42,897 bases of DNA from a virus (IMGVR_UViG_3300043425_000403:1-42897); one strand, 5' to 3'. Counted from the stretch's first letter, positions 23,479 to 30,584 are shown. Notes: a model not told the origin generated them from the sequence alone. Numbers and translations are program-made.

Positions 23479-23993
23479 CCCGAACCAATACTTTTCACAC
23501 CGTCGAAAGCCTGAAAGCCAAAACGATCGAGGTCGGCGACTGTTGGGAGTGGCAAGGCTACCTCGCAAGCAAGCGCGTTCCGCAAGTCTGCCACGGTGGA
23601 AACATGCACTCGGTGCGCCGCCTGTTTTCCGATTTGATGGGCTTGGGCTATCCCGAGGGCGGTTACATCGTGCCCAAGTGCGAAAACAAGGCGTGCGTCT
23701 ATTTCGCCCACTTCAAGCACTACACCAAAGAAAAGTTCGCGGTCTTTCGCTCCAAGCGTGCGGCCAAGAGCGTGTCGGGCAATCGGATGCGGTCAATCAA
23801 GATTTCAGCGATCAAGCGGGCGACCACGGCCAAGCTGACACAAGAGCAAGCCGACGCCATCCGACTATCGACGCGACCAAGCCGCGAGGAGGGCGCAATT
23901 TATGGGGTGGACAAAACCGTGATTTGCCGCATCCGTGCGGGCAAATCGTGGGTGAACCATGCGGGCAACCCGTTTGCGGGGTTGATGCGATGA
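23475..23993 (+). CDS. Degenerate HNH-like protein with C-terminal NUMOD-type helix-turn-helix
   Basis: A 172-aa protein. Residues 1-90 follow the layout of phage HNH nucleases (GDCWEWQGYL ... IVPKCENKACVYFAHFKHYTKEK), but the usual V-x-H-x-CDN-x-x-CVNPxHL segment reads VPKCENKACVYFAHF. The first His is replaced by Pro and the Asn-Pro by Tyr-Phe. The C-terminus (LTQEQADAIRLSTRPSREEGAIYGVDKTVICRIRAGKSW) is an intact NUMOD-type DNA-binding module. It may be a nuclease relative now used as a DNA-binding regulator. The loss of residues is seen; the new role is inference. Confidence 0.75.
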   Translation: MTRTNTFHTVESLKAKTIEVGDCWEWQGYLASKRVPQVCHGGNMHSVRRLFSDLMGLGYPEGGYIVPKCENKACVYFAHFKHYTKEKFAVFRSKRAAKSVSGNRMRSIKISAIKRATTAKLTQEQADAIRLSTRPSREEGAIYGVDKTVICRIRAGKSWVNHAGNPFAGLMR

Positions 23994-24247
23994 CCAAACA
24001 CAAATCCACCTCATCGGGTTTGGTGTGCCCAACGTGCGGCGTGTGGACGGTCGTAAATTCAACGCGCATGTCGCCGACGTTTGGCCTTATGCGACGCCGC
24101 GAGTGTGCGAACGGTCACAAGTTCACGACCACCGAAACGGTGATTCCTGACGAGACTATGAAAGCGGCCATGACAGCCCAACGATTGCAAGCGCTGGCAG
24201 CGGCGCGAACCAAGACAGCTTCGCGCACACGGAGGTCGGCGCAATGA
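23990..24247 (+). CDS. NrdR-like zinc-ribbon protein
   Basis: An 85-aa protein coupled by ATGA to the gene before it. Cys13-x2-Cys16, then MRRRECANGHKFTTTETVI with Cys39 and His43, closely follows the N-terminal zinc ribbon of NrdR (CPxC ... RRRxCxxCxxRFTTxE) with His in place of one Cys. The ATP-cone domain of NrdR is absent. It probably binds DNA and may act as a small transcription regulator. Confidence 0.78.
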   Translation: MTKHKSTSSGLVCPTCGVWTVVNSTRMSPTFGLMRRRECANGHKFTTTETVIPDETMKAAMTAQRLQALAAARTKTASRTRRSAQ

Positions 24248-24354
24248 CACGAGAGCAAGCACGCCGAATTCTGTCGCTGTGGAAAAGCGGCGAAGTCGCC
24301 TTTTCGTTGGGGGTCATCAACGCCGCGTTGCGTGCAACGGGTGATCTCCAATGA
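24244..24354 (+). CDS. Very small helical protein, last gene of early operon 1
   Basis: MTREQARRILSLWKSGEVAF begins a 36-aa protein ending ATGDLQ. Its ATG overlaps the previous stop (ATGA) and a terminator follows within 10 bases, so it marks the operon end. No function is recognisable. Confidence 0.55.
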   Translation: MTREQARRILSLWKSGEVAFSLGVINAALRATGDLQ

Positions 24355-24361
24355 CAGGCGC

Positions 24362-24397
24362 AAAAAATCCCCAAGAGCCGAAGCCCTTGGGGGTTTT
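24362..24397. terminator. Bidirectional terminator between early operon 1 and the repressor
   Basis: CCCCAAG pairs with CTTGGGG around a 10-base GC-rich loop. The plus strand continues GTTTTCT and the minus strand continues ATTTTTTG. It lies exactly between the end of the rightward operon and the leftward repressor unit, so it can stop both. Confidence 0.82.
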
Positions 24398-24459
24398 CTA
24401 CCCGCTTGCGCGGGGTTCTCACCACAAAGAGAAGCCAACGGGAGACACGCTGGCGATGC

Positions 24460-24482
24460 AATGCTACCTCGTGGGAAGCACA
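24460..24482. promoter_or_regulatory. Dyad operator downstream of the repressor gene
   Basis: AATGCTACC, spacer TCGTG, GGAAGCACA. The first half is perfect. It overlaps the stop codon of the small leftward ORF and lies between that ORF and the bidirectional terminator. There is no obvious promoter here, so it may act as a transcription block or looping site. Confidence 0.55.
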
Positions 24483-24598
24483 ACGTCAACAAAAGGTGTG
24501 AATTCCGTTACCACTTGCAACAGTTCGCGCAAGACGGCGGGGTACTCATCGGGCGAGATCATGGAAAGCAACAACAAAAACTCCGCTTCGGATTGCAT
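24464..24598 (-). CDS. Small ORF after the repressor (44 aa)
   Basis: A leftward ORF starting MQSEAEFLLLLSMISPDEYP, 9 bases after the repressor stop and preceded by AGAAAGAAAAC. It is acidic and Leu-rich, with one or two helices. It would be co-transcribed with the repressor and could modulate it. Support is only spacing and frame, so it may be untranslated 3' sequence. Confidence 0.4.
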   Translation of the reverse strand: MQSEAEFLLLLSMISPDEYPAVLRELLQVVTEFTPFVDVVLPTR

Positions 24599-24607
24599 GT
24601 TTTCTTT

Positions 24608-24979
24608 CTACTTGCCCAAGCCTGTTAATCGCCTCCTCAGTATGTCGATCATCGCGGCTTGTGCATCCTGTGGCGCTGTCCTGAATAGGGCCAACGCTGT
24701 TTCTAGAAACTCGCGTTCTTGCTCGTTGGACGCGTCGATTTTGTCGTGTGGGTTATCCATCCAACCGTGCGGGAGTTTCAAGCGCTTTTCGATCTGTCGG
24801 GCTATTGCTGCCCCTATGTTTTTTCGCTTGTGTTTGACGTGCGACAAATACCGATCGGATAACTCGACGCGCTCCGCAAATAGTTTGAGCATCCCCCTGT
24901 TGGGTAAATGCGAGTTCTCCTCCCGAAACTGCCGAAACAGTGTCGAGAAGTTCTTAAACCTGATCTCTGTGGCGTCCAT
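24608..24979 (-). CDS. Phage repressor-like helix-turn-helix protein
   Basis: A 123-aa protein starting at the ATG at 24979; an upstream in-frame GTG is possible. Residues about 27-75 (RGMLKLFAERVELSDRYLSHVKHKRKNIGAAIARQIEKRLKLPHGWMD) form a Cro/CI-type DNA-binding domain. The C-terminal helical part (EREFLETALALFRTAPQDAQAAMIDILRRRL) is likely for dimerisation. There is no S24 self-cleavage domain, so a lambda-type SOS cleavage is not expected. It is divergent from the Cro-like gene across two operator copies and is the best candidate for the lysogenic repressor. Confidence 0.8.
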   Translation of the reverse strand: MDATEIRFKNFSTLFRQFREENSHLPNRGMLKLFAERVELSDRYLSHVKHKRKNIGAAIARQIEKRLKLPHGWMDNPHDKIDASNEQEREFLETALALFRTAPQDAQAAMIDILRRRLTGLGK

Positions 24980-25055
24980 GCGTATCACTCAAATGCGTTG
25001 GGCAGCGGCAGGGCCAACGAATAAAAATCAACCTCCGTGGAGTTAACAAACCCGC

Positions 25056-25078
25056 AATGCTACCTTTTTGGGGGCATA
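25056..25078. promoter_or_regulatory. Dyad operator 1 in the repressor/Cro control region
   Basis: AATGCTACC, spacer TTTTT, GGGGGCATA. It lies in the 151-base gap between repressor and Cro-like genes. A CATAAT box for rightward transcription overlaps its right edge. Its centre is 24 bp from that of the second copy, so two dimers could bind side by side. Confidence 0.75.
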
Positions 25079-25079
25079 A

Positions 25080-25102
25080 TGTGCGACCTTGTAGGTAGCA
25101 AT
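25080..25102. promoter_or_regulatory. Dyad operator 2 in the repressor/Cro control region
   Basis: TGTGCGACC, spacer TTGTA, GGTAGCAAT. Its right half matches the consensus in 8 of 9 positions. It lies directly after operator 1 and 28 bases before the Cro-like start. A weak leftward promoter (TTGCTA with TATGCC 17 bases on) overlaps it and could drive the repressor gene. Confidence 0.7.
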
Positions 25103-25130
25103 TCACACAACCATCACTTAGGAAACACAA

Positions 25131-25355
25131 ATGAACGCACAAGAATTTTGGAAAAAAGAGGGGCGCGAGCGCGTGAAAGCCGTTTGCGACAAGGCGGGCA
25201 CGAAGTATTCGTACTTCGAACACATCAAGAACGGGTTCAAGCGCCCGAGCGTGGATTTGGCCTTGGCGCTCGTTAAGGCGTCCAACGGGGCCATGACGTT
25301 CGAGGAGTTGTTGGTTCCGAAGTCGAAGATGCGCGGCCATAAGGCAAAGCAGTAA
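25131..25355 (+). CDS. Cro-like helix-turn-helix protein
   Basis: A 74-aa protein with Shine-Dalgarno TAGGAAA. Residues about 11-60 (GRERVKAVCDKAGTKYSYFEHIKNGFKRPSVDLALALVKASNGAMTFEELL) have the Cro/CI fold pattern with the recognition helix around SYFEHIKNG. It is the first gene of the rightward operon and divergent from the repressor, the usual place of Cro. It probably competes for the same dyads to favour lytic growth. Confidence 0.8.
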   Translation: MNAQEFWKKEGRERVKAVCDKAGTKYSYFEHIKNGFKRPSVDLALALVKASNGAMTFEELLVPKSKMRGHKAKQ

Positions 25356-25378
25356 GCCCACCACAAAGGGAAGCCGCG

Positions 25379-26161
25379 ATGCACTCCTACCACTTCCACA
25401 TCGGCGACTATGCCAGCCACACGGCGCACCTCAGTGACGCCGAAGATTTGGCATATCGGCGGTTGCTCGATTGCTATTACCTCCGCGAAGGTCTGTTGCC
25501 CAACGACCCCTCGGAGTGCGCCCGCCTCGTTCGGATGAGAAACGAGGTCGAGGCCGTCACCTCGGTGTTGGCCGAGTTCTTCGAAGCCACCCCCGACGGA
25601 TGGCGAAGCGCCCGTTGCGACGCGGAGATTGCGGCCATGCAATCCCGCCAAAAATCTGCACGCGAGAGCGCCGAAAAGCGTTGGCATAACGCCAAGTCAT
25701 CCGTTGGCAATGCGTCTGCTATGCCATCGCATACCGAACCCAATGCTACCAATACCAATACCAATACCAATACCAATACCAATACAACAACCCCCAAAGC
25801 CCCCAAGGGGGCCGATGACCCGTTGTTTGCGGAGTTTTGGGCAGCGTACCCACGCAAAGAGGCCAAGCCCAAGGCGCGGCAAGCCTTTGCCAAGCACAAG
25901 CCCACGCCTGAATTGCTGGCAACCATGCTGACAGCGTTGGCCGCGCAAAAGCAATCCGACCAATGGAGCCGTGACGGTGGGCAGTACATCCCGCACGCGA
26001 CAACGTGGTTGAACCAAGAACGATGGAGTGACGAGATCGCGCCGCCGCGCACGATCGCCATGCCTGTCAGCAAGTCGGGTGAGAACAACCGCAACGTGTT
26101 GTCGGGGTTAACCCGTGGATTCATTGGAGGGCGACCCGATGCCAAATTACTTGGAAAGTGA
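25379..26161 (+). CDS. DUF1376-type replication protein
   Basis: A 260-aa protein. Residues 1-100 (YHFHIGDYASHTAHLSDAEDLAYRRLLDCYYLREGLLP ... RQKSARESAEKRW) match the DUF1376 domain found in phage replication-initiation proteins. A (Asn-Thr)n linker at about 123-137 is encoded by a hexanucleotide repeat. The C-terminal part (FAEFWAAYPRKEAKPKARQAFAK ... YIPHATTWLNQERW) is a winged-helix-like module typical of helicase-loading primosome proteins. It likely recruits host replication proteins to the phage origin. Confidence 0.85.
   Translation: MHSYHFHIGDYASHTAHLSDAEDLAYRRLLDCYYLREGLLPNDPSECARLVRMRNEVEAVTSVLAEFFEATPDGWRSARCDAEIAAMQSRQKSARESAEKRWHNAKSSVGNASAMPSHTEPNATNTNTNTNTNTNTTTPKAPKGADDPLFAEFWAAYPRKEAKPKARQAFAKHKPTPELLATMLTALAAQKQSDQWSRDGGQYIPHATTWLNQERWSDEIAPPRTIAMPVSKSGENNRNVLSGLTRGFIGGRPDAKLLGK
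25751..25786 (+). repeat. Hexanucleotide tandem repeat (AATACC)6 inside the replication gene
   Basis: Five exact AATACC units and one AATACA unit, directly after the AATGCTACC string. Each unit adds Asn-Thr, so changes in copy number keep the frame and only alter linker length between the two domains of the protein. Confidence 0.85.
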
Positions 26162-26558
26162 TTTTTGCAGCCCCGACGAAGGCTTGGACTTCCTGTTTTC
26201 GTACATGGCGGCGGTCTATGGTGCTTCGTTCGTGCGTCATTGGGATGGCGTCGAAAGCGGCGTGATTCGCCAAGTGTGGCGCGAACAGCTTGGCCGCTTC
26301 GTCACCTACCGCCCGAGCATGGAATACGCGTTGGCGCACTTGCCCGCCAACTTCCCACCGTCTGCGATCGCGTTTCGCAACCTGTGCAACGGTGGGCCGC
26401 GCATCCCCGACAAGCCCAACACGTTGTTGGCGAACCAATCGCTATCCACGAAGACCACGCCCGAAGTGCGCGAAAGGGAATTGGCCGCAATCCGCGCCTT
26501 TCTCAAACGCCACAAGTGCCATGCACCCCAATTTGAACCACCACCAAAAGGAGAATGA
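26139..26558 (+). CDS. Replication-associated protein of unknown type
   Basis: A 139-aa protein starting MPNYLESDFCSPDE after a strong GGAGGG site inside the end of the DUF1376 gene, which it overlaps by 23 bases. The segment VIRQVWREQLGRFVTYRPSMEYALAHLPANFPPSAIAFRNLC resembles small proteins paired with phage initiators, possibly a helicase-loader accessory in the position of lambda P. There is no Walker motif. The role is inferred from context. Confidence 0.7.
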   Translation: MPNYLESDFCSPDEGLDFLFSYMAAVYGASFVRHWDGVESGVIRQVWREQLGRFVTYRPSMEYALAHLPANFPPSAIAFRNLCNGGPRIPDKPNTLLANQSLSTKTTPEVRERELAAIRAFLKRHKCHAPQFEPPPKGE

Positions 26559-26561
26559 ACC

Positions 26562-26888
26562 ATGCCATCACAAGCACAAGTTGAACGCGACAGCGGAATT
26601 GCCCGCGCCGCCGACCACGCCGACCGCGTAATGCCGTCTTGGACTGAGAAAGCCGCCGCGCTTCTCGTGCAATACACGCTCACGCGCTCCGTGGGTGAGT
26701 GCATCACAAGCGAGGGCGTGCGCGAGTACGCCGAATTGCAAGGACTGCCACCGCCACCCGACCTTCGCACTTGGGGCGCGGTCATGGTTCGTGCGGCCAA
26801 GGCGGGGCACATCAAGCGGGTTGGCTACGTCAACGCCAAAAACCCAAAGGTGCATTGCACGGTCGTCAGTCTGTGGGAGATCGTGTAA
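26562..26888 (+). CDS. Conserved phage protein with helical/winged DNA-binding look
   Basis: A 108-aa protein with GIARAADHADRVMPSWTEKAAALL at the start and ITSEGVREYAELQGLPPPPDLRTWGAVMVRAAKAGHIKRVGYV in the middle. I recognise this combination from many temperate phage replication regions without known function. The pattern helix, PPPPD, helix, basic strand suggests a winged helix. It has a good Shine-Dalgarno (AAAAGGAG) with a shared leader motif. Confidence 0.72.
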   Translation: MPSQAQVERDSGIARAADHADRVMPSWTEKAAALLVQYTLTRSVGECITSEGVREYAELQGLPPPPDLRTWGAVMVRAAKAGHIKRVGYVNAKNPKVHCTVVSLWEIV

Positions 26889-27166
26889 TGGCAAACGAAG
26901 ATTTGATGCGCATAGCGCGAGAAGCTGGATTTCAAGTTGCTCGAATTGAGCCAAGCGGCTTGGTGCTAATCATTCCACTCGGTCACGGTTGCGCCGTCGA
27001 GCTTAAACGCTTTGCGGAATTGGTCGCCCTTCATGTGCGCGAGCAATTGATTTACGGAAGCCGCGACGAGTGGGTATTGGTCGAGCGCGAAGCGTGCGCA
27101 AAAGAAGCCGAAGCGCAAGGCTGTCACATGGTGGCCGCATCCATCCGAGCAAGGGGCCAAGGGTGA
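26888..27166 (+). CDS. Hypothetical protein (92 aa)
   Basis: It starts at the ATG overlapping the previous stop (TAATG): MANEDLMRIAREAGFQVARI. The N-terminal half is alpha/beta (SGLVLIIPLGHGCAVELKRFAELV). The C-terminal half (LVEREACAKEAEAQGCHMVAASIRARG) is the common phage segment REACA...AxxIRARG that follows many small early proteins. Function unknown. Confidence 0.7.
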   Translation: MANEDLMRIAREAGFQVARIEPSGLVLIIPLGHGCAVELKRFAELVALHVREQLIYGSRDEWVLVEREACAKEAEAQGCHMVAASIRARGQG

Positions 27167-27375
27167 AGTCGATTTGCGCCCTCTGCGGGCGTCCCACGAA
27201 ACCCGCCGTACTGATCGGCAACGAAGCGATCGGGCCAAAGTGCGCACGAAACGCGGGCTTGCTGTCCATGAAAACGCCCAAGGGCAGTCGCGTCAAATTC
27301 TTGACGCATCACCTCAAAAGCGCCAAGGGGCCGCGCACCCTCGACTTATTCCCCGAACTTGAAAGCCACACATGA
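27163..27375 (+). CDS. Small zinc-binding protein (70 aa)
   Basis: It starts at a GTG overlapping the previous stop (GTGA). Cys5-x2-Cys8 and Cys27 (VKSICALCGRPTKPA ... IGPKCARNAG) suggest a zinc ribbon. The C-terminus is basic, then ends TLDLFPELESHT. It is coupled to the nuclease gene by ATGA and may be its partner. No firm function. Confidence 0.7.
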   Translation: MKSICALCGRPTKPAVLIGNEAIGPKCARNAGLLSMKTPKGSRVKFLTHHLKSAKGPRTLDLFPELESHT

Positions 27376-27719
27376 TGCACCGAAGTTTGCAAGCCCTTGG
27401 ACGCCTGAAAACGGGCGACATGAACAAGACCGAAGAAGCCTATTCGCGCACGCTCACCTACCGCATGTTTGGCGGGGATGTGGCGTGGTGGAAGTTCGAA
27501 GCGGTCAAATTGCGGCTTGCCGATAACACGTTTTACACCCCCGACTTTGCCGTGATGCTCACCGACGGGTTGATGGAGATGCACGAAGTCAAAGGCTTTT
27601 GGCAAGACGACGCCCGCGTGAAGATCAAGGTCGCGGCAAGCCTGTACCCGTTCAAGTTCGTTGCGGTAAAGCCCAAAGCGAAGAAGCACGGCGGCGGGTG
27701 GGAAATTGAAAACTTTTAA
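27372..27719 (+). CDS. DUF1064-type PD-(D/E)XK nuclease
   Basis: A 115-aa protein with NKTEEAYS near the N-terminus and FYTPDFAVM, then MEMHEVKGFWQDDARVKIKVAA. Asp58, Glu72 and Lys74 form the PD-(D/E)XK core. DUF1064 proteins are small phage endonucleases thought to resolve or trim recombination or replication intermediates. It closes the first half of operon 2, followed by a 117-base gap with a new operator. The motif is clear; the substrate is not. Confidence 0.82.
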   Translation: MMHRSLQALGRLKTGDMNKTEEAYSRTLTYRMFGGDVAWWKFEAVKLRLADNTFYTPDFAVMLTDGLMEMHEVKGFWQDDARVKIKVAASLYPFKFVAVKPKAKKHGGGWEIENF

Positions 27720-27778
27720 GCATGACATTCGCCTAAAAACAACGAAACAACTCAAAACGACGCAAAAATTGCTTGTGC

Positions 27779-27801
27779 AATGCTCCCAATGAGGTAGCAT
27801 T
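27779..27801. promoter_or_regulatory. Dyad operator before the recombination gene set (best match)
   Basis: AATGCTCCC, spacer AATGA, GGTAGCATT. The two halves mirror each other at 8 of 9 positions, the most symmetric of the eight copies. It lies 35 bases before the Bet-like gene in a 117-base intergenic gap (27720-27836), so an internal repressible promoter is likely. Confidence 0.75.
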
Positions 27802-27836
27802 ACGGTTGCTTCATTACCACCACAAAGGAAAATTCA

Positions 27837-28724
27837 ATGAACGATCTCACCACAACGGAGAAACCGCAAATGCTCCCCGCATTGCAAATGAGCGAGGCCG
27901 AGTTGGTCGAAGTGCTGGCGACGAGCCTGTACCCGAACGCCTCGGTCAACAGCATCAAGATGGTGTTGGGCTATTGCCGCGCCGCTGGCCTTGACCCGAT
28001 GCAAAAGCCCGTCCACATCGTCCCCATGTGGGATTCCAAACAAAAGGTCATGCGCGATGTGGTCATGGCGGGCATTGGCTTGTATCGCGTGCAAGCGGCA
28101 CGCTCCAACTCTTACGGCGGCATCACCGAACCCGAGTTTGGCCCCGATATGACCGAGAAGGTCGGCGGCGTCGAAATCACTTACCCGCAATGGTGCAAGG
28201 TGACGGTCAAGCGCCGTTTGCCCGACGGCTCGACCGCTGACTTTTCAGCCGTGGAGCGTTGGAAAGAAAACTATGCCACAGCGGGCAAAGACAGCGCCGC
28301 GCCAAACGCGATGTGGAAGAAACGCCCTTACGGTCAACTCGCCAAGTGCGCACAAGCCCAAGCGCTTCGAATGGCTTTCCCCGAAATCGGCTCGGCCCCA
28401 ACCGCTGACGAGATGGAAGGCAAATCGCTCGATGACGGCATGACGATCGAGGCCGAACCAACCAAGCCCGCCGTCGCGTTGCCCAAATCGCGCACAGAGG
28501 GCGCAAAAGACGCCGAGACACCCAAAGCCACACACCAACAAGAAAAGCCCGCCAGCGACGCCGCAAAACCTGTCAGCGCGGGCCAATTGAAGTGGATAGA
28601 AAACAAGGTGAAGTCGCTCGGCTTGGATTTGGACGAAGTGTTGCGCGAAAACAACGTGGAGAGTTTCGACACGCTGACGCCCGACCAATTCGACATGACC
28701 AAAGCGTATTTGATGGCGATGTAA
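27837..28724 (+). CDS. bet: Single-strand annealing protein, Bet/Red-beta-like
   Basis: A 295-aa protein. Residues about 20-190 follow the phage recombination protein Bet pattern: ATSLYPNASVNSIKMVLGYCRAAGLDPMQKPVHIVPMW, VVMAGIGLYRVQAARS, YGGITEPEFG and WKKRPYGQLAKCAQAQALRMAFP. A Lys/Ala/Pro-rich linker and a C-terminal helical domain follow. It anneals complementary single strands in phage recombination, working with the exonuclease just downstream. Good Shine-Dalgarno (AAAGGAAAA). Confidence 0.92.
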   Translation: MNDLTTTEKPQMLPALQMSEAELVEVLATSLYPNASVNSIKMVLGYCRAAGLDPMQKPVHIVPMWDSKQKVMRDVVMAGIGLYRVQAARSNSYGGITEPEFGPDMTEKVGGVEITYPQWCKVTVKRRLPDGSTADFSAVERWKENYATAGKDSAAPNAMWKKRPYGQLAKCAQAQALRMAFPEIGSAPTADEMEGKSLDDGMTIEAEPTKPAVALPKSRTEGAKDAETPKATHQQEKPASDAAKPVSAGQLKWIENKVKSLGLDLDEVLRENNVESFDTLTPDQFDMTKAYLMAM

Positions 28725-28733
28725 GGCGGCAAC

Positions 28734-29309
28734 ATGGTTGAACTTCTAGAATTCGACGAGCCGACGCACACCTACACGTTCAAGGGCAAGCGCGTGCCGA
28801 GCGTGACGCAAATTCTCGGCACGTTGCACAACTTCGACGGCGTGCCTGAAAGCATCTTGCTCGCTGCGCAAGAGCGCGGCACAGCGGTTCACTTGGCTTG
28901 CGAGTTCGACGACCACGGCGACCTCGACGAATCAAGCGTTGACGACAAGATTGTTGGCTACCTCGACGCATGGCGAAAATTTCGCACAGAAATGCGCCCT
29001 TCGTGGTTGCAGATTGAAGCGCGATGCTTTCACCCCGCGTTGCATTACGCGGGCACGGTCGATCGGGTTTGCTTGATCGACGGCGTGGAATGGGTCATTG
29101 ACATTAAAACGTCGATCGCTTCACACGCCATTTGGGGTTTGCAGACTGCCGCCTACGCGCAAGCGTTGAACTTGGCGAACGCCAAGCGCGGCACGGTGCA
29201 ACTTCGCAACGACGGCACTTATCGCCTGATCGAGTGGGCCAAGAAATCCGATTGGGCCACCTTCGTTTCCCTTCTCACCATCACAAACTTTTTGGAGAAC
29301 AACAAATGA
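28734..29309 (+). CDS. RecB-type PD-(D/E)XK exonuclease
   Basis: A 191-aa protein with AVHLACEF (His53), IEARC (Glu95), AGTVDRV (Asp110), VIDIKTS (Asp123, Lys125) and LQTAAYAQAL (Gln137, Tyr141), the ordered motif set of RecB/Cas4-like nucleases. It begins 9 bases after the Bet-like gene. The pair should act as exonuclease plus annealase, making and annealing single-stranded ends. Confidence 0.9.
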   Translation: MVELLEFDEPTHTYTFKGKRVPSVTQILGTLHNFDGVPESILLAAQERGTAVHLACEFDDHGDLDESSVDDKIVGYLDAWRKFRTEMRPSWLQIEARCFHPALHYAGTVDRVCLIDGVEWVIDIKTSIASHAIWGLQTAAYAQALNLANAKRGTVQLRNDGTYRLIEWAKKSDWATFVSLLTITNFLENNK

Positions 29310-30082
29310 CCACAGAAAACATTTTTGCGCCGCTCGCGCAGATTGCAGCACCCGACGCCGCCGCGATCAACACACGCGCCCAATCAGCGCTCGCAATGGT
29401 CGAATCAATGGTGATTGATTCCCCCGACACCTACGAATTGGCCGCTGACGAGTTGAAGGCGATCAAGACCAAGGCCAAGGCGATCGAAGACCAACGAACC
29501 TCGATCACGGGGCCGATCAACAAAGCGTTGAAGGCGGTCAACGACTTGTTCCGCGCTCCGACGCAATACCTAGAGCAAGCCGAGAAGATCATCAAAGGCA
29601 AGATGATCTCGTACACCACCGAGCAAGAGCGCATCGCCGCCGAAGCACGCCGCAAAGCCGAAGCCGCCTTGCGTGCCGAGCAAGATCGCATTGCCCGCGA
29701 AGCTGCCGCCGCTGCCGCCGCTGCCCAAGCCGAGGCCGACAAGCTGTTGGCCGCTGGCGATGTGGAGCAAGCCGCCGAAGTGCAAGCCAACGCCGCGATC
29801 GAAGCCGCGAGCGCTGCAACGCTCGCCGAGGTGATGACCGCCCCCGTGGTCGAAGCGCCCGTTGCCAAAGTGTCGGGCGTGTCCATGCGTGGCGTGTGGA
29901 AAGCCGAAGTCACCGACAAAGCTGCCTTGGTTGCCTACGTTGCAGCCAACCCCGCTTTCTTGAATTTGCTCGACGTGAACACAAGCGCGTTGAACCAAAT
30001 GGCGAAGGCGCTCAAAGACCAAATGCAAATCGCTGGCGTGCGTGCGTTCGAAGAAAAGTCGATTGCCGCGAGCCGTTCTTAA
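29306..30082 (+). CDS. Coiled-coil phage protein of unknown function
   Basis: A 258-aa protein, ATG overlapping the exonuclease stop. Residues about 45-140 form a long helix with LKAIKTKAKAIEDQRTSITGPINKALKAVNDLF, followed by an Ala/Glu/Arg-rich coiled coil (about 110-170). The C-terminal 60 residues are a small domain (VSMRGVWKAEVTDKAALVAYVAANPAFL ... QIAGVRAFEE). This architecture is common beside phage annealases and exonucleases. An accessory role in recombination or host nuclease inhibition is possible but not shown. Confidence 0.75.
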   Translation: MTTENIFAPLAQIAAPDAAAINTRAQSALAMVESMVIDSPDTYELAADELKAIKTKAKAIEDQRTSITGPINKALKAVNDLFRAPTQYLEQAEKIIKGKMISYTTEQERIAAEARRKAEAALRAEQDRIAREAAAAAAAAQAEADKLLAAGDVEQAAEVQANAAIEAASAATLAEVMTAPVVEAPVAKVSGVSMRGVWKAEVTDKAALVAYVAANPAFLNLLDVNTSALNQMAKALKDQMQIAGVRAFEEKSIAASRS

Positions 30083-30105
30083 TCCCAACCACCAAGAAAG
30101 AAACC

Positions 30106-30456
30106 ATGACACAAGAAGCACAACAACAACCCGTTGAACCAACCATTCAACTTTCACTTTCCGCGACCTCTGTCGCCAAAGTCATTGCGGGTTTGCGCAA
30201 CGTCGAGAACTCCAAAGAATTGATGGCAGCGATCGACGTGCTGCAAATCTACGAACTGCCATTGAGCGCGGTAAATAGCATCCTTGCGGGCCTTGGGTTC
30301 TTGATGTTCCGCGATGCCGCCGACGTGATCGCCTCCATCAAAAAGCAAGGCGACGAACAAATGATTGCCTACATCGCCGAGCAATCGAAAGCGGCAAACG
30401 ACAAGCAAGCCGCGCAAGACGGCAACGGCGACGACGAGAAGAAAGGCGGCGAGTAA
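30106..30456 (+). CDS. Hypothetical protein (116 aa)
   Basis: MTQEAQQQPVEPTIQLSLSA starts the protein. A predominantly helical core follows (VAKVIAGLRNVENSKELMAAIDVLQIYELPLSAVNSILAGLGF) with a charged Lys/Asp/Glu tail. I do not recognise the family. It lies between the coiled-coil protein and a tiny membrane protein to which it is coupled by TAATG. Confidence 0.7.
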   Translation: MTQEAQQQPVEPTIQLSLSATSVAKVIAGLRNVENSKELMAAIDVLQIYELPLSAVNSILAGLGFLMFRDAADVIASIKKQGDEQMIAYIAEQSKAANDKQAAQDGNGDDEKKGGE

Positions 30457-30584
30457 TGGGTTCGATCATCCAACTTTTTGCGGGTGCGCTTGGCATCCTC
30501 GCGGTGTTTTGGCTTATGGCCGCGTCGATCGGCGCTTTCGCGGGCGTCATCATCAAAACCGCCTTGTGGGTGATCGCACCCTAA
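30456..30584 (+). CDS. Tiny membrane protein (42 aa)
   Basis: MGSIIQLFAGALGILAVFWL begins a 42-aa, almost wholly hydrophobic protein ending LWVIAP, with one or two membrane helices. Its ATG overlaps the previous stop (TAATG). Function unknown. Confidence 0.6.
   Translation: MGSIIQLFAGALGILAVFWLMAASIGAFAGVIIKTALWVIAP

Noticed and set aside
22848-23720. 290-codon minus-strand frame in early operon 1
   Set aside because: It runs opposite to several ATGA-coupled plus-strand genes and has no start signal or domain.
24351-25046. 231-codon plus-strand open frame across the terminator and repressor
   Set aside because: It is antisense to the repressor, reads through a strong terminator stem, has Ser/Cys-rich composition unlike real proteins here, and has no start signal of its own.
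25751-25786. CRISPR-like short repeats
   Set aside because: The units are contiguous hexamers in a coding linker, without spacers.
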